Assembly: GCF_000241325.1 (NCBI RefSeq)
Contig: NZ_BAEI01000077.1
Location: forward strand, 62,001-126,000
Reading direction: 5' to 3'
Source: Gordonia polyisoprenivorans NBRC 16320 = JCM 10675
GTDB taxonomy: Bacteria > Actinomycetota > Actinomycetes > Mycobacteriales > Mycobacteriaceae
DNA: 64,000 nt
Shown here: positions 1 through 8,501 of the stretch, one piece after another
How positions within the stretch are numbered: the stretch's first letter is position 1
How the letters are laid out: every line of letters begins with the position of its first letter
Translations under genes and position numbers: made by a program
Notes under the pieces: generated by a model
Seen by the model: only the letters and a program-made list of their open reading frames with translations
Databases searched by the model: none
What the model was told of the DNA's origin: nothing

Positions 1-153
1 CGGGCCGAGCTGCTCGACGAGGCGGGCACCGATCGCGCCAAGAAGTTGTTGGTCGGAAAGTATGGGCTACTCGCCCGACTCGTGATCGTCGGCAGCAAAC
101 TGCGTCGCGGATCAGCAGGCACCATCGGGTTCGCGATCAGGCCTGTCGCCTGA
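1..153 (+). CDS. C-terminal fragment of PPOX-class F420-dependent enzyme (truncated by window edge)
   Basis: Only the last 50 codons are present; the frame is open from base 1 and ends at a TGA at 151-153. The tail (KYGLLARLV followed by GTIGFAIRPVA) resembles the C-terminal end of the pyridoxamine-phosphate-oxidase-like split-barrel proteins that use coenzyme F420 in actinobacteria. The last 17 bases overlap the 3' end of the convergent gene on the other strand. The assignment rests on a short tail, so the family is probable and the substrate unknown. Confidence 0.5.
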   Translation, partial: RAELLDEAGTDRAKKLLVGKYGLLARLVIVGSKLRRGSAGTIGFAIRPVA

Positions 154-739
154 GGGCCGAGTTGTGGCGCCGCTCCGGTGTCTGGGTGCTCGCCTTGCGG
201 AACCGCGGTCGCTCGAACACCGGCTTGTCCGGGGTGGTCAGCCGCAGGGTCTGGGCCATGTCGGTGTGACAGCTCGCCCAGATGACCTCGTACTCCACCT
301 CGTCGATCCGACCGTCGCGCAGGTCGGAGTCGGCATCGCGTAGTCGCGCGGAGATGCGCCGGATCAGCGCGATGTTCGACAGCGACGTCAGGTCGGCGTC
401 GGGACCCGTCCAGCCCTCGACGGACACCGAGGCCGTACGGATGCCCCGGGTGCGTTCGGCGACCACGATCACCAAACCCACCGACACCGCGATCGCCACC
501 GCAAACGCGACGACGAGCGCGGAATTGACGTATCCGCAGATGAAAGCCGTGCCCAGGACGATGGCTGCGACGATCGCCGGAAGCCAGCGCCACGCCCGCA
601 TCCAGCGGCGCTGTTCGACAGAGGTCCCCGGCGGGTAGAGCACCATCCGGTCACGGACCCACTGGCGGGCGTAACCGATCTGCACGTATCCCCATCGATA
701 GTCGCCGGCGACGATGCGCCGCGGTGCTGTGCTGCTCAT
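137..739 (-). CDS. Hypothetical two-helix membrane protein
   Basis: The protein has 200 residues from the ATG at 739. An in-frame start 96 bases further upstream exists, but the extra residues are low-complexity and precede the natural-looking MSSTAPRR start. Two adjacent hydrophobic segments (about residues 52-70 and 75-95) form a membrane hairpin. A soluble part with an Arg/Asp-rich helix follows (about 140-175; RRISARLRDADSDLRDG), and the tail is basic. I do not recognise a family beyond a general resemblance to uncharacterised actinobacterial membrane proteins. Its 3' end overlaps the convergent F420-type gene by 17 bases. Confidence 0.6.
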   Translation of the reverse strand: MSSTAPRRIVAGDYRWGYVQIGYARQWVRDRMVLYPPGTSVEQRRWMRAWRWLPAIVAAIVLGTAFICGYVNSALVVAFAVAIAVSVGLVIVVAERTRGIRTASVSVEGWTGPDADLTSLSNIALIRRISARLRDADSDLRDGRIDEVEYEVIWASCHTDMAQTLRLTTPDKPVFERPRFRKASTQTPERRHNSALRRQA

Positions 740-1066
740 GACCTCAGGTCTAATCCGCGGCTCATCGCGCGGTAAGGGGTTCTCACACGATCTCGACGCC
801 GTGCGCTGGGATTTTGACGCGTCCTTGACGCGCACCGCGAGCTGTTCGGAGGCCCTCGAGCGTCGTGGCCCGATGATCGACGAGCCGGCCGTCGCACCCC
901 CTGATGAGAAGGTCGCGTCAACATTGCCTGCCCGCGCGTATTGATCGCGTTAAGGCACTTCGTCCGATCGGCATCGGGAGCGCAGAGTGGTCCTGCGCAC
1001 CGGCCGCCGGCCGGTGCATCGGCATGGCCGTCGGTTGACTCGACGGTTGCGGTGTGAGGAGTGAGA
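740..1066. other. 327-bp intergenic region upstream of the kdp operon
   Basis: No convincing gene is present; the short open frames crossing it lack coding character. It must contain the promoter of the membrane protein on the minus strand and of the kdp operon on the plus strand. The only clear structure is a GC-rich perfect hairpin at 997-1017. I could not identify a KdpE box or match a known riboswitch such as the c-di-AMP ydaO type. Confidence 0.5.
997..1017 (+). promoter_or_regulatory. Perfect 9-bp hairpin in probable kdp leader
   Basis: GCACCGGCC is followed by a 3-base loop (GCC) and its exact reverse complement GGCCGGTGC. It ends 49 bases before the first kdp start codon and has no T-run, so it is not a standard intrinsic terminator. 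It could be a leader structure, or could mark the end of an attenuator. Its role is inferred only from position. Confidence 0.4.
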
Positions 1067-1159
1067 GTGGCTGACTTCCTGTACGTTCTCGCCGCATTGG
1101 TGGGCTTCGCGTTGTGCGTGCTCGCCGTGCGCGCCGTCGACGTGAGGATCCGGCGATGA
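1067..1159 (+). CDS. 30-residue single-helix membrane peptide upstream of kdpF
   Basis: The reading frame starts with GTG at 1067, four bases after a GAGGAGTGA purine stretch that would serve as ribosome-binding site. It encodes one hydrophobic helix (FLYVLAALVGFALCVLAV) followed by a basic tail VRIRR. Its stop overlaps the ATG of kdpF (ATGA at 1156-1159), which suggests translational coupling. Similar short peptides ending in a basic motif precede kdp genes in other bacteria as far as I recall, usually unannotated. It may be a second KdpF-like accessory subunit; this is inference. Confidence 0.6.
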   Translation: MADFLYVLAALVGFALCVLAVRAVDVRIRR

Positions 1160-1254
1160 CCGCCGACGGCGTGATCAACGCCGTCCTGCTGGCCCTCGCG
1201 GTGGTGACGGCCGTCTACCTGATGGTCGCGCTGATCTTCCCGGAAAGGTTCTGA
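1156..1254 (+). CDS. kdpF: Potassium-transporting ATPase subunit KdpF
   Basis: The product is a 32-residue single-span membrane peptide, the usual KdpF size. It contains a hydrophobic helix (about residues 6-27) and ends in the characteristic FPERF motif. KdpF is the small lipid-like stabilising subunit of the KdpFABC complex. It starts on an ATGA overlap with the preceding small peptide and ends 5 bases before kdpA, so it is inside the operon. It is short enough to be missed by gene callers, but position and terminal motif make the call secure. Confidence 0.85.
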   Translation: MTADGVINAVLLALAVVTAVYLMVALIFPERF

Positions 1255-1259
1255 GCCCG

Positions 1260-3155
1260 ATGAATCCCGCTCTGGCCGCCACCTTGCAGGTGGCGCTCCT
1301 CCTCGTGGTGCTGGGCCTGGCCTATGTGCCGCTGGGCGACTACATGGCCTCGGTCTATCGCAGCGAACGTGACCTCGGGGCCGAGCGAGTGCTGTATCGC
1401 CTCGCCCGGATCGATCCGAAGCGCCAACAGACCTGGGTCGGCTATGCGCTTGCGGTGCTCGCCTTCTCGGTCGTCAGTGTTCTGTTCCTCTATCTGCTGC
1501 AGCGACTTCAGGGTGTATTGCCCTGGGCCGACGGCAAACCCGGGATCAACCCGGCGACCGCGTTCAACACGGCGGTCTCCTTCGTCTCGAACACCAACTG
1601 GCAGTCGTACTCACCCGAACAGGTGATGAGCAACCTCACCCAGATGATCGGTCTGGCGGTACAGAACTTCGCGTCGGCGGCGGTGGGCCTCGCGGTGGCC
1701 GTCGCGCTCATCCGCGGACTGGTGAACCGGCGCGGCGATGGTCAGCTCGGCAACTTCTGGGTTGACCTCGTCCGCGGCGTCATCCGAATCCTGTTGCCGC
1801 TGAGCATCATCATGGCCGTCATCCTGATCACACAGGGTGCCGTCCAATCGTTCAAGACCGGCTTCGACTTCACCACGCTCAACGGTGCGTCGGCACACAG
1901 CGTCGTCGGACCGTTCGCCTCACAGGAGGCGATCAAGGAACTCGGAACCAACGGCGGCGGAACCCTCTCGGCCAACTCGGCCCACCCCTTCTCCAACCCG
2001 ACGCCGCTGAGCAACATCGTGGAAATCATTGCGCTGCTGATCATCCCGGTGTGCCTCACACGGACCTACGGCACGTTGGTCGGTGACCGGCGTCAGGGAT
2101 ACACCCTGCTCGGTGTGATGGCCTCACTGTGGGGCATCATGCTGGCCGTCTCCTGGTACTTCGAGTCGCGCACCAACGGTGTGGCCGCGCAGGTCGCGGG
2201 AGCAATGATGGAGGGCAAGGAACAACGATTCGGCATCCCGGCGTCGGTGTTGTTCGCGGTGTCGACGACGGGAACCTCGACCGGCGCGGTGAACTCCGCC
2301 CACGACAGTTTCTCCGCCGGTGGTGGCGGTGTGTTGCTGTGGAACATGCTGCTCGGCGAGGTCGCGCCAGGCGGCGTGGGCTCGGGACTCTACGGAATCC
2401 TGATGATGGCGGTGGTCACCGTCTTCGTCGGCGGACTGCTGGTCGGACGGTCTCCGGAGTTCCTCGGAAAGAAGGTCGGGCAGAACGAGATCACCATGGC
2501 AGCCCTCTATGTGCTGGTGATGCCGGCACTCGTGCTGATCGGTGCGGGCATCACGGTGGTCCTCTCCTCGACGCTCGACGCGCAGGGCAACGGTGGGTCG
2601 CCCGGAACCGCGGGGTCGATCCACGGATTCAGTGAGGTGCTCTACGCGTTCGCGTCGGCGGCCAACAACAACGGCAGCGCATTCGGTGGGCTGACCGTGA
2701 CCAGCGACTGGTTCCAGAGCTCGTTGGGCTTCGCGATGCTCCTCGGTCGGTTCCTGCCGATCGTGTTCGTGCTGGCGCTGGCCGGTCTGCTGGCGCGCCA
2801 GCGGCCGCGGGGTGCGAAGGCCGATGGGCTGGAACCAGCACCGGGGCAGGAGGTCTCGAGGCTCGGCGCCGGGGCGCCTCGCACCTCGACCAGCGGTCAG
2901 GGGAGAGGTGGCGACGCAGTGAGTGCCGGGGCGCCTCGCACCTCGACCAGCGGTCAGGGGGCGGCCGATGGTGACGACGCAGACGCCGACAGCCGTGGCG
3001 CGGTCGCGCTCGAGGCCCGCACCGACACCGCATCGACCCTACCGACGCACGGACTCCTGTTCGGCGCGTTGTTGTTCGGAACCATCCTGCTCGTCGCAGG
3101 ACTCACCTTCTTCCCGGCCATGGCGCTGGGACCGATCGCGGAGGCAGCTCTGTGA
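1260..3155 (+). CDS. kdpA: Potassium-transporting ATPase subunit KdpA, with repeat insertion
   Basis: KdpA is the K+-channel-like, membrane-embedded subunit of the high-affinity KdpFABC pump. At 631 residues it is about 70 longer than the family norm (about 555-560). The selectivity-filter segments are present (NTNWQSY near residue 103; GTNGGG; TTGTSTGAVN; ANNNGSAFGG), as is the C-terminal FFPAMALGPIAE signature. The extra length lies between the last two membrane helices, about residues 519-592. It contains GAPRTSTSGQG twice, encoded by two identical 36-bp DNA copies 57 bp apart. This loop should face the cytoplasm if the standard ten-helix topology holds, so the insertion may be tolerated. 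The gene overlaps kdpB by four bases. Confidence 0.95.
   Translation: MNPALAATLQVALLLVVLGLAYVPLGDYMASVYRSERDLGAERVLYRLARIDPKRQQTWVGYALAVLAFSVVSVLFLYLLQRLQGVLPWADGKPGINPATAFNTAVSFVSNTNWQSYSPEQVMSNLTQMIGLAVQNFASAAVGLAVAVALIRGLVNRRGDGQLGNFWVDLVRGVIRILLPLSIIMAVILITQGAVQSFKTGFDFTTLNGASAHSVVGPFASQEAIKELGTNGGGTLSANSAHPFSNPTPLSNIVEIIALLIIPVCLTRTYGTLVGDRRQGYTLLGVMASLWGIMLAVSWYFESRTNGVAAQVAGAMMEGKEQRFGIPASVLFAVSTTGTSTGAVNSAHDSFSAGGGGVLLWNMLLGEVAPGGVGSGLYGILMMAVVTVFVGGLLVGRSPEFLGKKVGQNEITMAALYVLVMPALVLIGAGITVVLSSTLDAQGNGGSPGTAGSIHGFSEVLYAFASAANNNGSAFGGLTVTSDWFQSSLGFAMLLGRFLPIVFVLALAGLLARQRPRGAKADGLEPAPGQEVSRLGAGAPRTSTSGQGRGGDAVSAGAPRTSTSGQGAADGDDADADSRGAVALEARTDTASTLPTHGLLFGALLFGTILLVAGLTFFPAMALGPIAEAAL
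2868..2960 (+). repeat. Two direct 36-bp repeats inside kdpA
   Basis: Identical 36-bp copies occur at 2868-2903 and 2925-2960, each containing CCTCGCACCTCGACCAGCGG, with a period of 57 bp (19 codons) so the frame is kept. The text resembles a short repeat I remember as dispersed between genes in Gordonia and relatives. Here it lies within a coding region, in the loop before the last KdpA helix. Confidence 0.8.
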
Positions 3156-5290
3156 GTGTGGATACGATCGACCGGACCGACGGCGGGCACAAGCCCACCG
3201 ACGAGTCCGCCGATGCCCCGGAACTGGTGTCGGGCGGTGCATTCGACGCCCGCAGCCTGATCACCTCGTTGCCGCAGGCGGCGCGCAAACTGAACCCCAA
3301 GGACCAAGCGCGCAACCCGGTGATGTTCGTGGTGTTCCTCGGCGCCATCGTCACCACGGTGCTCGCGATCTGGCGGCCGTCGTGGTTCTCCTGGCTGATC
3401 GCCGCATGGCTGTGGTTCACGGTGATCTTCGCCAACCTCGCCGAGGCGGTCGCCGAGGGACGCGGCCGTGCACAGGCGGACAGTCTGCGAAAGGTCAAGC
3501 GCGACACCATGGCCCGACGGATCGGCGCCGATGGTTCGACGGTCTCGGTATCGGGCAGCGATCTCGTGGTCGGCGACCGGATCATCGTCGAGGCCGGTGA
3601 GGTGATCGCCGGTGACGGCGACGTCATCGAGGGCATCGCGACCGTCGACGAGTCGGCGATCACCGGCGAATCCGCGCCGGTGGTTCGCGAATCCGGTGGG
3701 GACCGATGCGCGGTCACCGGTGGCACCGTCGTGCTGTCGGATCGCATCATCGTCAAGATCACCACGGCGCCGGGAGAGACGTTCGTCGACCGAATGATCG
3801 CGCTCGTCGAGGGCGCCGCCCGCAAGAAGACCCCCAACGAGATCGCGCTGGACATCCTGCTCGCGAGCCTGACGGTGATCTTCCTGCTCGCCGTCGTCGC
3901 GGTCGGTCCGATGCAGCAGTACGCCGGGCAGAGCCCCGATCCGATCAAGTTGATCGCGCTGCTGGTCTGCCTCATCCCGACGACGATTGGGGCGCTGCTG
4001 TCCTCGATCGGTATCGCCGGGATGGATCGACTGGTGCAACGCAATGTGCTGGCGATGTCGGGCCGGGCGGTCGAGGCCGCCGGCGACATCGACACCCTGC
4101 TGATGGACAAGACCGGCACGATCACCTTCGGTAACCGGCGGGCCACCGAGATCTTCCCCGGCCCCGACACCTCCACCGCCGACCTCGCGTCCGCCGCGTA
4201 TCGGTGCAGTCTCGCCGACGACACCCCCGAGGGCCGCAGCATCGTCGATCTCTGTCTGCAGGAGCATCAGGTGACCCCGATGGCCGCCGATGACGCCGAC
4301 GCGGCGCGCGGTGGTGTTCACCCGAACTACGACGTCGTCGCCTTCACCGCCGAAACCCGCATGAGCGGAATCGATCTGCACGACGGCCCGTCCGACGTCG
4401 CCTACCGCAAGGGCGCCGCCGACGCGGTGACCCGCTGGATCGGCCGGCTCGGCGGCTCGGTACCGGAGGTCGTCACCGATCGCGTCGCGGAGATCTCGCA
4501 GGGTGGTGGCACGCCGCTGCTGGTCGCCGTCCACGACGTCGACGGCGCACGCATCCTCGGTACCATCCAGCTCTCCGACGTGGTCAAGCCCGGAATGCGC
4601 TCGCGCTTTGCGCAACTGCGGGCGATGGGCATCCGCACGGTGATGGTCACCGGTGACAATCCGTTGACCGCCAAGGCGATTGCCGACGAGGCCGGGGTCG
4701 ACGACTTCGTCGCCGAGGCCACCCCGGAGGACAAACTCGCCCTGATCCGGTCCGAGCAGGCAGGCGGACGGCTGGTCGCGATGACCGGCGACGGCACCAA
4801 CGACGCCCCGGCGCTCGCGCAGGCCGACGTCGGGCTGGCGATGAACACCGGGACGTCGGCAGCCAAGGAAGCCGGCAACATGGTCGACCTCGATTCCGAT
4901 CCGACCAAACTGATCGAGGTCGTCGCCATCGGCAAGCAACTGCTGATCACCCGCGGCGCGCTGACGACGTTCTCGCTGGCCAACGACCTCGCGAAGTACT
5001 TCGCGATCCTGCCGGCGATGTTCGCGGTCATCTATCCGCAACTGCACGTGCTCAACATCATGCACCTGCATTCGGCGCAGTCGGCGATCGTCTCGGCGAT
5101 CGTGTTCAACGCCCTGATCATCGTCGCGCTCATCCCGCTGTCGTTGCGTGGCGTCAAATACCGGCCCAGCTCGGCCTCGCGCCTGCTCGGCCGCAATCTA
5201 CTGATCTACGGCCTCGGTGGCGTCGTGTCACCGTTCCTCGGCATCTGGCTGATCGATCTCGTGGTCCGTTTCCTTCCGGGAATGGGGTGA
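3152..5290 (+). CDS. kdpB: Potassium-transporting P-type ATPase subunit KdpB
   Basis: This is the catalytic P-type ATPase subunit that hydrolyses ATP to drive K+ uptake through KdpA. It has 712 residues, slightly over the usual 680-690 because of an N-terminal extension of about 30 polar residues. The dephosphorylation motif TGES is at residues 171-174. The phosphorylated aspartate is D319 in DKTGTIT, and the hinge motif GDGTNDAPALA is present. Membrane helices flank these domains as expected. The start is GTG overlapping the kdpA stop by four bases (GTGA), and kdpC follows after 7 bases. Confidence 0.97.
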   Translation: MSVDTIDRTDGGHKPTDESADAPELVSGGAFDARSLITSLPQAARKLNPKDQARNPVMFVVFLGAIVTTVLAIWRPSWFSWLIAAWLWFTVIFANLAEAVAEGRGRAQADSLRKVKRDTMARRIGADGSTVSVSGSDLVVGDRIIVEAGEVIAGDGDVIEGIATVDESAITGESAPVVRESGGDRCAVTGGTVVLSDRIIVKITTAPGETFVDRMIALVEGAARKKTPNEIALDILLASLTVIFLLAVVAVGPMQQYAGQSPDPIKLIALLVCLIPTTIGALLSSIGIAGMDRLVQRNVLAMSGRAVEAAGDIDTLLMDKTGTITFGNRRATEIFPGPDTSTADLASAAYRCSLADDTPEGRSIVDLCLQEHQVTPMAADDADAARGGVHPNYDVVAFTAETRMSGIDLHDGPSDVAYRKGAADAVTRWIGRLGGSVPEVVTDRVAEISQGGGTPLLVAVHDVDGARILGTIQLSDVVKPGMRSRFAQLRAMGIRTVMVTGDNPLTAKAIADEAGVDDFVAEATPEDKLALIRSEQAGGRLVAMTGDGTNDAPALAQADVGLAMNTGTSAAKEAGNMVDLDSDPTKLIEVVAIGKQLLITRGALTTFSLANDLAKYFAILPAMFAVIYPQLHVLNIMHLHSAQSAIVSAIVFNALIIVALIPLSLRGVKYRPSSASRLLGRNLLIYGLGGVVSPFLGIWLIDLVVRFLPGMG

Positions 5291-5297
5291 GGAATAC

Positions 5298-5927
5298 ATG
5301 AACACCGTCATCTCCACCTTCGCGCGGCAGTGCGTCGCCGCGATCGGGGTAATGATCGCGCTGACCGTCCTTCTCGGTGGCGCCTATCCGGCGGTCGTGT
5401 GGGCGGCCTCGCGGCTCGACACCCACGCCGCGGAGGGATCACAGATCTCCGATGCCCGCGGCTGCAACGCCGGGTCGTCGATCATCGGGATCGATCCGCA
5501 ACCCGTTGCCGGGCAGCCCGATTCGTTCCTGCACGCGCGGGTGTTGGGTTCGTCGGACAACCCGATGGCCCCCGGCGACCCGTCCGCCTCCGCGTCGAGC
5601 AACGACGGACCGAACAGTCAGGATCTGGCCACCATGATCGAGGCGCGCCGCAAGATCATCGCTCAGCGCGAGGGGGTGGCGCCGGCGGCGGTACCCGTCG
5701 ATGCGGTCACCGGCTCCGGGTCGGGGCTGGACCCCGACATCAGCCCGGGGTACGCGAAGCTACAGGTACCGCGTATCGCCCGTAACAGCGGCCGCACCCA
5801 GGCGCAGGTGCAGGCGATCATCGACAAGTACACCTCGGGACGCCAATGGGGTTTCTTGGGCCAGCCCACGGTCGATGTGCTCCAGGTGAATCTCGCCTTG
5901 GGACACACCGTGTGCCCTCGGTCGTGA
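5298..5927 (+). CDS. kdpC: Potassium-transporting ATPase subunit KdpC
   Basis: KdpC is the single-span accessory subunit of KdpFABC, thought to raise the ATP affinity of the complex. The 209-residue protein has one N-terminal membrane helix (about residues 12-35) followed by an extracytoplasmic domain. Family motifs include GSSIIG, the polar SSNDGPNSQDL stretch, SGSGLDPDISP near residue 150 and the C-terminal VDVLQVNLAL. It follows kdpB after 7 bases, with the gap containing a GAGGAA ribosome-binding site, and kdpD follows 27 bases later. Confidence 0.95.
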   Translation: MNTVISTFARQCVAAIGVMIALTVLLGGAYPAVVWAASRLDTHAAEGSQISDARGCNAGSSIIGIDPQPVAGQPDSFLHARVLGSSDNPMAPGDPSASASSNDGPNSQDLATMIEARRKIIAQREGVAPAAVPVDAVTGSGSGLDPDISPGYAKLQVPRIARNSGRTQAQVQAIIDKYTSGRQWGFLGQPTVDVLQVNLALGHTVCPRS

Positions 5928-5954
5928 GGCACTCTCGCCGATAGACTCGGAGGC

Positions 5955-8501
5955 ATGGTTTCTACTGCCGACGCCCGGGGCTCGCTCGAGGTCTTCCTCG
6001 GATGCGCCCCGGGCGTGGGTAAAACATATGAGATGCTCGCCCACGCACACGATCTGATCGGTGAGGGCGCCGATGTGGTCATCGCGGTGGTGGAGTCGCA
6101 CGGTCGTATCGCGACGGCCGGGCTGATCGAGGGCATCGAGGTCATCCCGCGGCGCCGGATCGTCTACCGCGGCGCCGAACTCGAGGAGATGGACCTCGAG
6201 GCGGTGCTGGCCCGCCGCCCGCAGGTGGCCCTCGTCGACGAACTGGCCCACTCCAACGTCCCGGGATCGGCGAATGCCAAGCGCTGGCAAGACATCGACG
6301 TCCTCCGCGACGCCGGTATCGACGTGCTCACCACCGTCAACATCCAACATCTCGAGAGTCTCAACGATGTGGTCGCCCAGATCACCGGCGTCACCCAGCG
6401 GGAGACCGTCCCTGACGCGGTGGTGCGCGCCGCCGACCAGATCGAGCTCGTCGACATCGCCCCGCAGGCGCTGCGCCAACGACTCTCGGCGGGCAAGGTC
6501 TATCCCAGCGGCCGGATCGACGGCGCGCTCGCCAACTACTTTCGTCAGGGCAATCTGACCGCGTTGCGTGAGCTCGCGTTGCTGTGGTTGGCCGATCGCG
6601 TCGACGACAATCTGGCCGATTATCGTGCGGCCCATGCGATCACCGATACCTGGGAGGCACGTGAGCGGGTGGTGGTGGCGATCACCGGTGGCGCCGAATC
6701 GTCGACACTGATCCGCCGCGCCAGCCGCATCGCCTCACGGTCGAGTGCCGAGCTCATCGTCGTACACGTGGTCCGCGGTGACGGGCTGGCCGGACGCTCC
6801 GGTGTGGAACTGTCCGAACTGACCGAACTCGCCGCCGGATTCGGTGCGCGCGTGCACTCCATCGTCGGCGACGACATCCCCACCACCTTGCTGGAGTTCG
6901 CGCGCGGGGTCAACGCGACCCAGCTGGTGCTCGGCACGTCTCGGCGACCGCGGTGGAAGCGCATCTTCGACGAGGGGGTCGGCGCGACGGTCGTCGCCAG
7001 CAGTGGACGGATCGACGTCCACATGGTCACCCACGAGGAAACCGCGAAACGCAACCGCCTCGACATCCGCGAGACCCGGTTTCATCGGCCGCTGAGCTGG
7101 GTCCTGGCGGTGGTGGTACCGCTGGTGATGACGGGTATCCTGGCCATTCTCGACCGCTGGCTCGGATTCGCCAGTGAGACAGCGTTGTTCTTCGTCACCG
7201 TGCTGGCGATCTCGATGCTCGGCGGTGTTGCGCCGGCCGCATTGTCGGCGGTGGTCTCCGGTGTTCTGCTCAACTACTTCTTCACCGCACCGCGGTTCAC
7301 CCTGACCATCAACGAACCGGACAATCTGATCACCATCCTGGTGATGCTCGTCATCGCGATAGCGGTTGCCGCACTGGTCGATTCGGCCACGGTTCGGCGG
7401 GTTCAGGCACAACGGGCGGCGCGTGAGGCCGAGTTGCTCGCGGTCTTCAGTGACGCCGTCCTCGGCGGCGCGGACGTGGCGGGTCTGCTCGAACGCGTCC
7501 GGGAGACCTACGATCAACGCGCGGTGTCGGTGGTGCACCGCCGTGCCGACGGCAGCGTCGAGGTCAGTGCTGCGGTGGGAGAGGACCCACCACAACGTGA
7601 TTCGGAGGCCGATACCGTCCTGCCCGCGCGGGGCGACGAATACGAGTTGCTGCTGTGCGGGGCGTCGCCGGAGGCGCAGGATCGTCGGGTGCTCACGGCC
7701 GTCGCCACCCAGGCGGCCGCCGCACTCGAACGCGCCGACCTCGAGGCGGGCGCCGCCGCCGCACGGGCCCTCGCACAGACCGACGAACTCCGGCGGGCGT
7801 TGCTGTCGGCGGTGAGCCACGATCTGCGTACCCCGCTGGCCGGTGCGAAGGCGGCCGTGTCGAGTCTGCGCAGCGAGGAGGTGACGTTCTCGCCGGAGGA
7901 CACCGCCGAATTGTTGGCCACCATCGAGGAATCCGTCGATCAGCTCTCGGCACTGGTCGCCAATCTGCTGGACTCCTCGCGGCTCGAGGCCGGTGCGATC
8001 CGCCCGAACATGGCGCGCACCTACCTCGTCGAGGTGGTGCACCGGGCGGCCAACCGCAGCGGACCGGCCGCCGCGGGTATCGCCTTCCGGTTCGGTCATG
8101 TCTGGGCATGGACCGACGGTGGGCTGCTGGAACGGGTGCTGGCCAACCTCATCGACAACGCGGTGCGCCACGGCGGCGGGCAGGTCGAGGTGGCCACCTC
8201 GCTCGACGAGTCGGACCCGCAGTCGCCGCGCACGATCATCGAGGTCGTCGACCACGGGCCGGGGATTCCGGTCGAACGGCGTGAGCAGATCTTCGACGAC
8301 TTCCGCCAGGGTTTCGACCGCAACGGCTCCGATGGCGGTGTGGGGCTGGGCCTTTCGGTCGCCCAGGGTTTCACCTCGACGATGGGTGGCAACCTCGCCG
8401 TCGTCGACACGCCCGGTGGCGGTACGACGATGGTGGTGGATCTGCCCGCCATCGAGCAGTCGGAGCAGTCCGCGCCCGCGGAGGGGGTGGCGCATGGCTG
8501 A
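5955..8501 (+). CDS. kdpD: Sensor histidine kinase KdpD
   Basis: KdpD is the turgor/K+ sensor kinase of the kdp operon. It has 848 residues with the family's standard domain order. The N-terminal KdpD domain carries a Walker A motif (GCAPGVGKT, residues 16-24) and the VDELAHSN motif. Next come a universal-stress-protein-like domain (about 230-355), four membrane helices (about 375-480), a GAF-like region (about 500-590), a HisKA helix with phosphorylated H622 in SAVSHDLRTPL, and a C-terminal ATPase domain with N (LIDNAVRHGG) and G (VGLGLSVAQG) boxes. The last eight bases overlap kdpE, its partner response regulator. Confidence 0.95.
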   Translation: MVSTADARGSLEVFLGCAPGVGKTYEMLAHAHDLIGEGADVVIAVVESHGRIATAGLIEGIEVIPRRRIVYRGAELEEMDLEAVLARRPQVALVDELAHSNVPGSANAKRWQDIDVLRDAGIDVLTTVNIQHLESLNDVVAQITGVTQRETVPDAVVRAADQIELVDIAPQALRQRLSAGKVYPSGRIDGALANYFRQGNLTALRELALLWLADRVDDNLADYRAAHAITDTWEARERVVVAITGGAESSTLIRRASRIASRSSAELIVVHVVRGDGLAGRSGVELSELTELAAGFGARVHSIVGDDIPTTLLEFARGVNATQLVLGTSRRPRWKRIFDEGVGATVVASSGRIDVHMVTHEETAKRNRLDIRETRFHRPLSWVLAVVVPLVMTGILAILDRWLGFASETALFFVTVLAISMLGGVAPAALSAVVSGVLLNYFFTAPRFTLTINEPDNLITILVMLVIAIAVAALVDSATVRRVQAQRAAREAELLAVFSDAVLGGADVAGLLERVRETYDQRAVSVVHRRADGSVEVSAAVGEDPPQRDSEADTVLPARGDEYELLLCGASPEAQDRRVLTAVATQAAAALERADLEAGAAAARALAQTDELRRALLSAVSHDLRTPLAGAKAAVSSLRSEEVTFSPEDTAELLATIEESVDQLSALVANLLDSSRLEAGAIRPNMARTYLVEVVHRAANRSGPAAAGIAFRFGHVWAWTDGGLLERVLANLIDNAVRHGGGQVEVATSLDESDPQSPRTIIEVVDHGPGIPVERREQIFDDFRQGFDRNGSDGGVGLGLSVAQGFTSTMGGNLAVVDTPGGGTTMVVDLPAIEQSEQSAPAEGVAHG

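Noticed and set aside
714..944. Short plus-strand frame in the kdp upstream region
   Set aside because: No ribosome-binding site, no conserved motif, and it starts inside the neighbouring minus-strand gene.
2954..5071. Minus-strand open frame of about 705 codons across kdpB
   Set aside because: Antisense to kdpB, rich in Arg/Gly/His/Asp, no recognisable domain.
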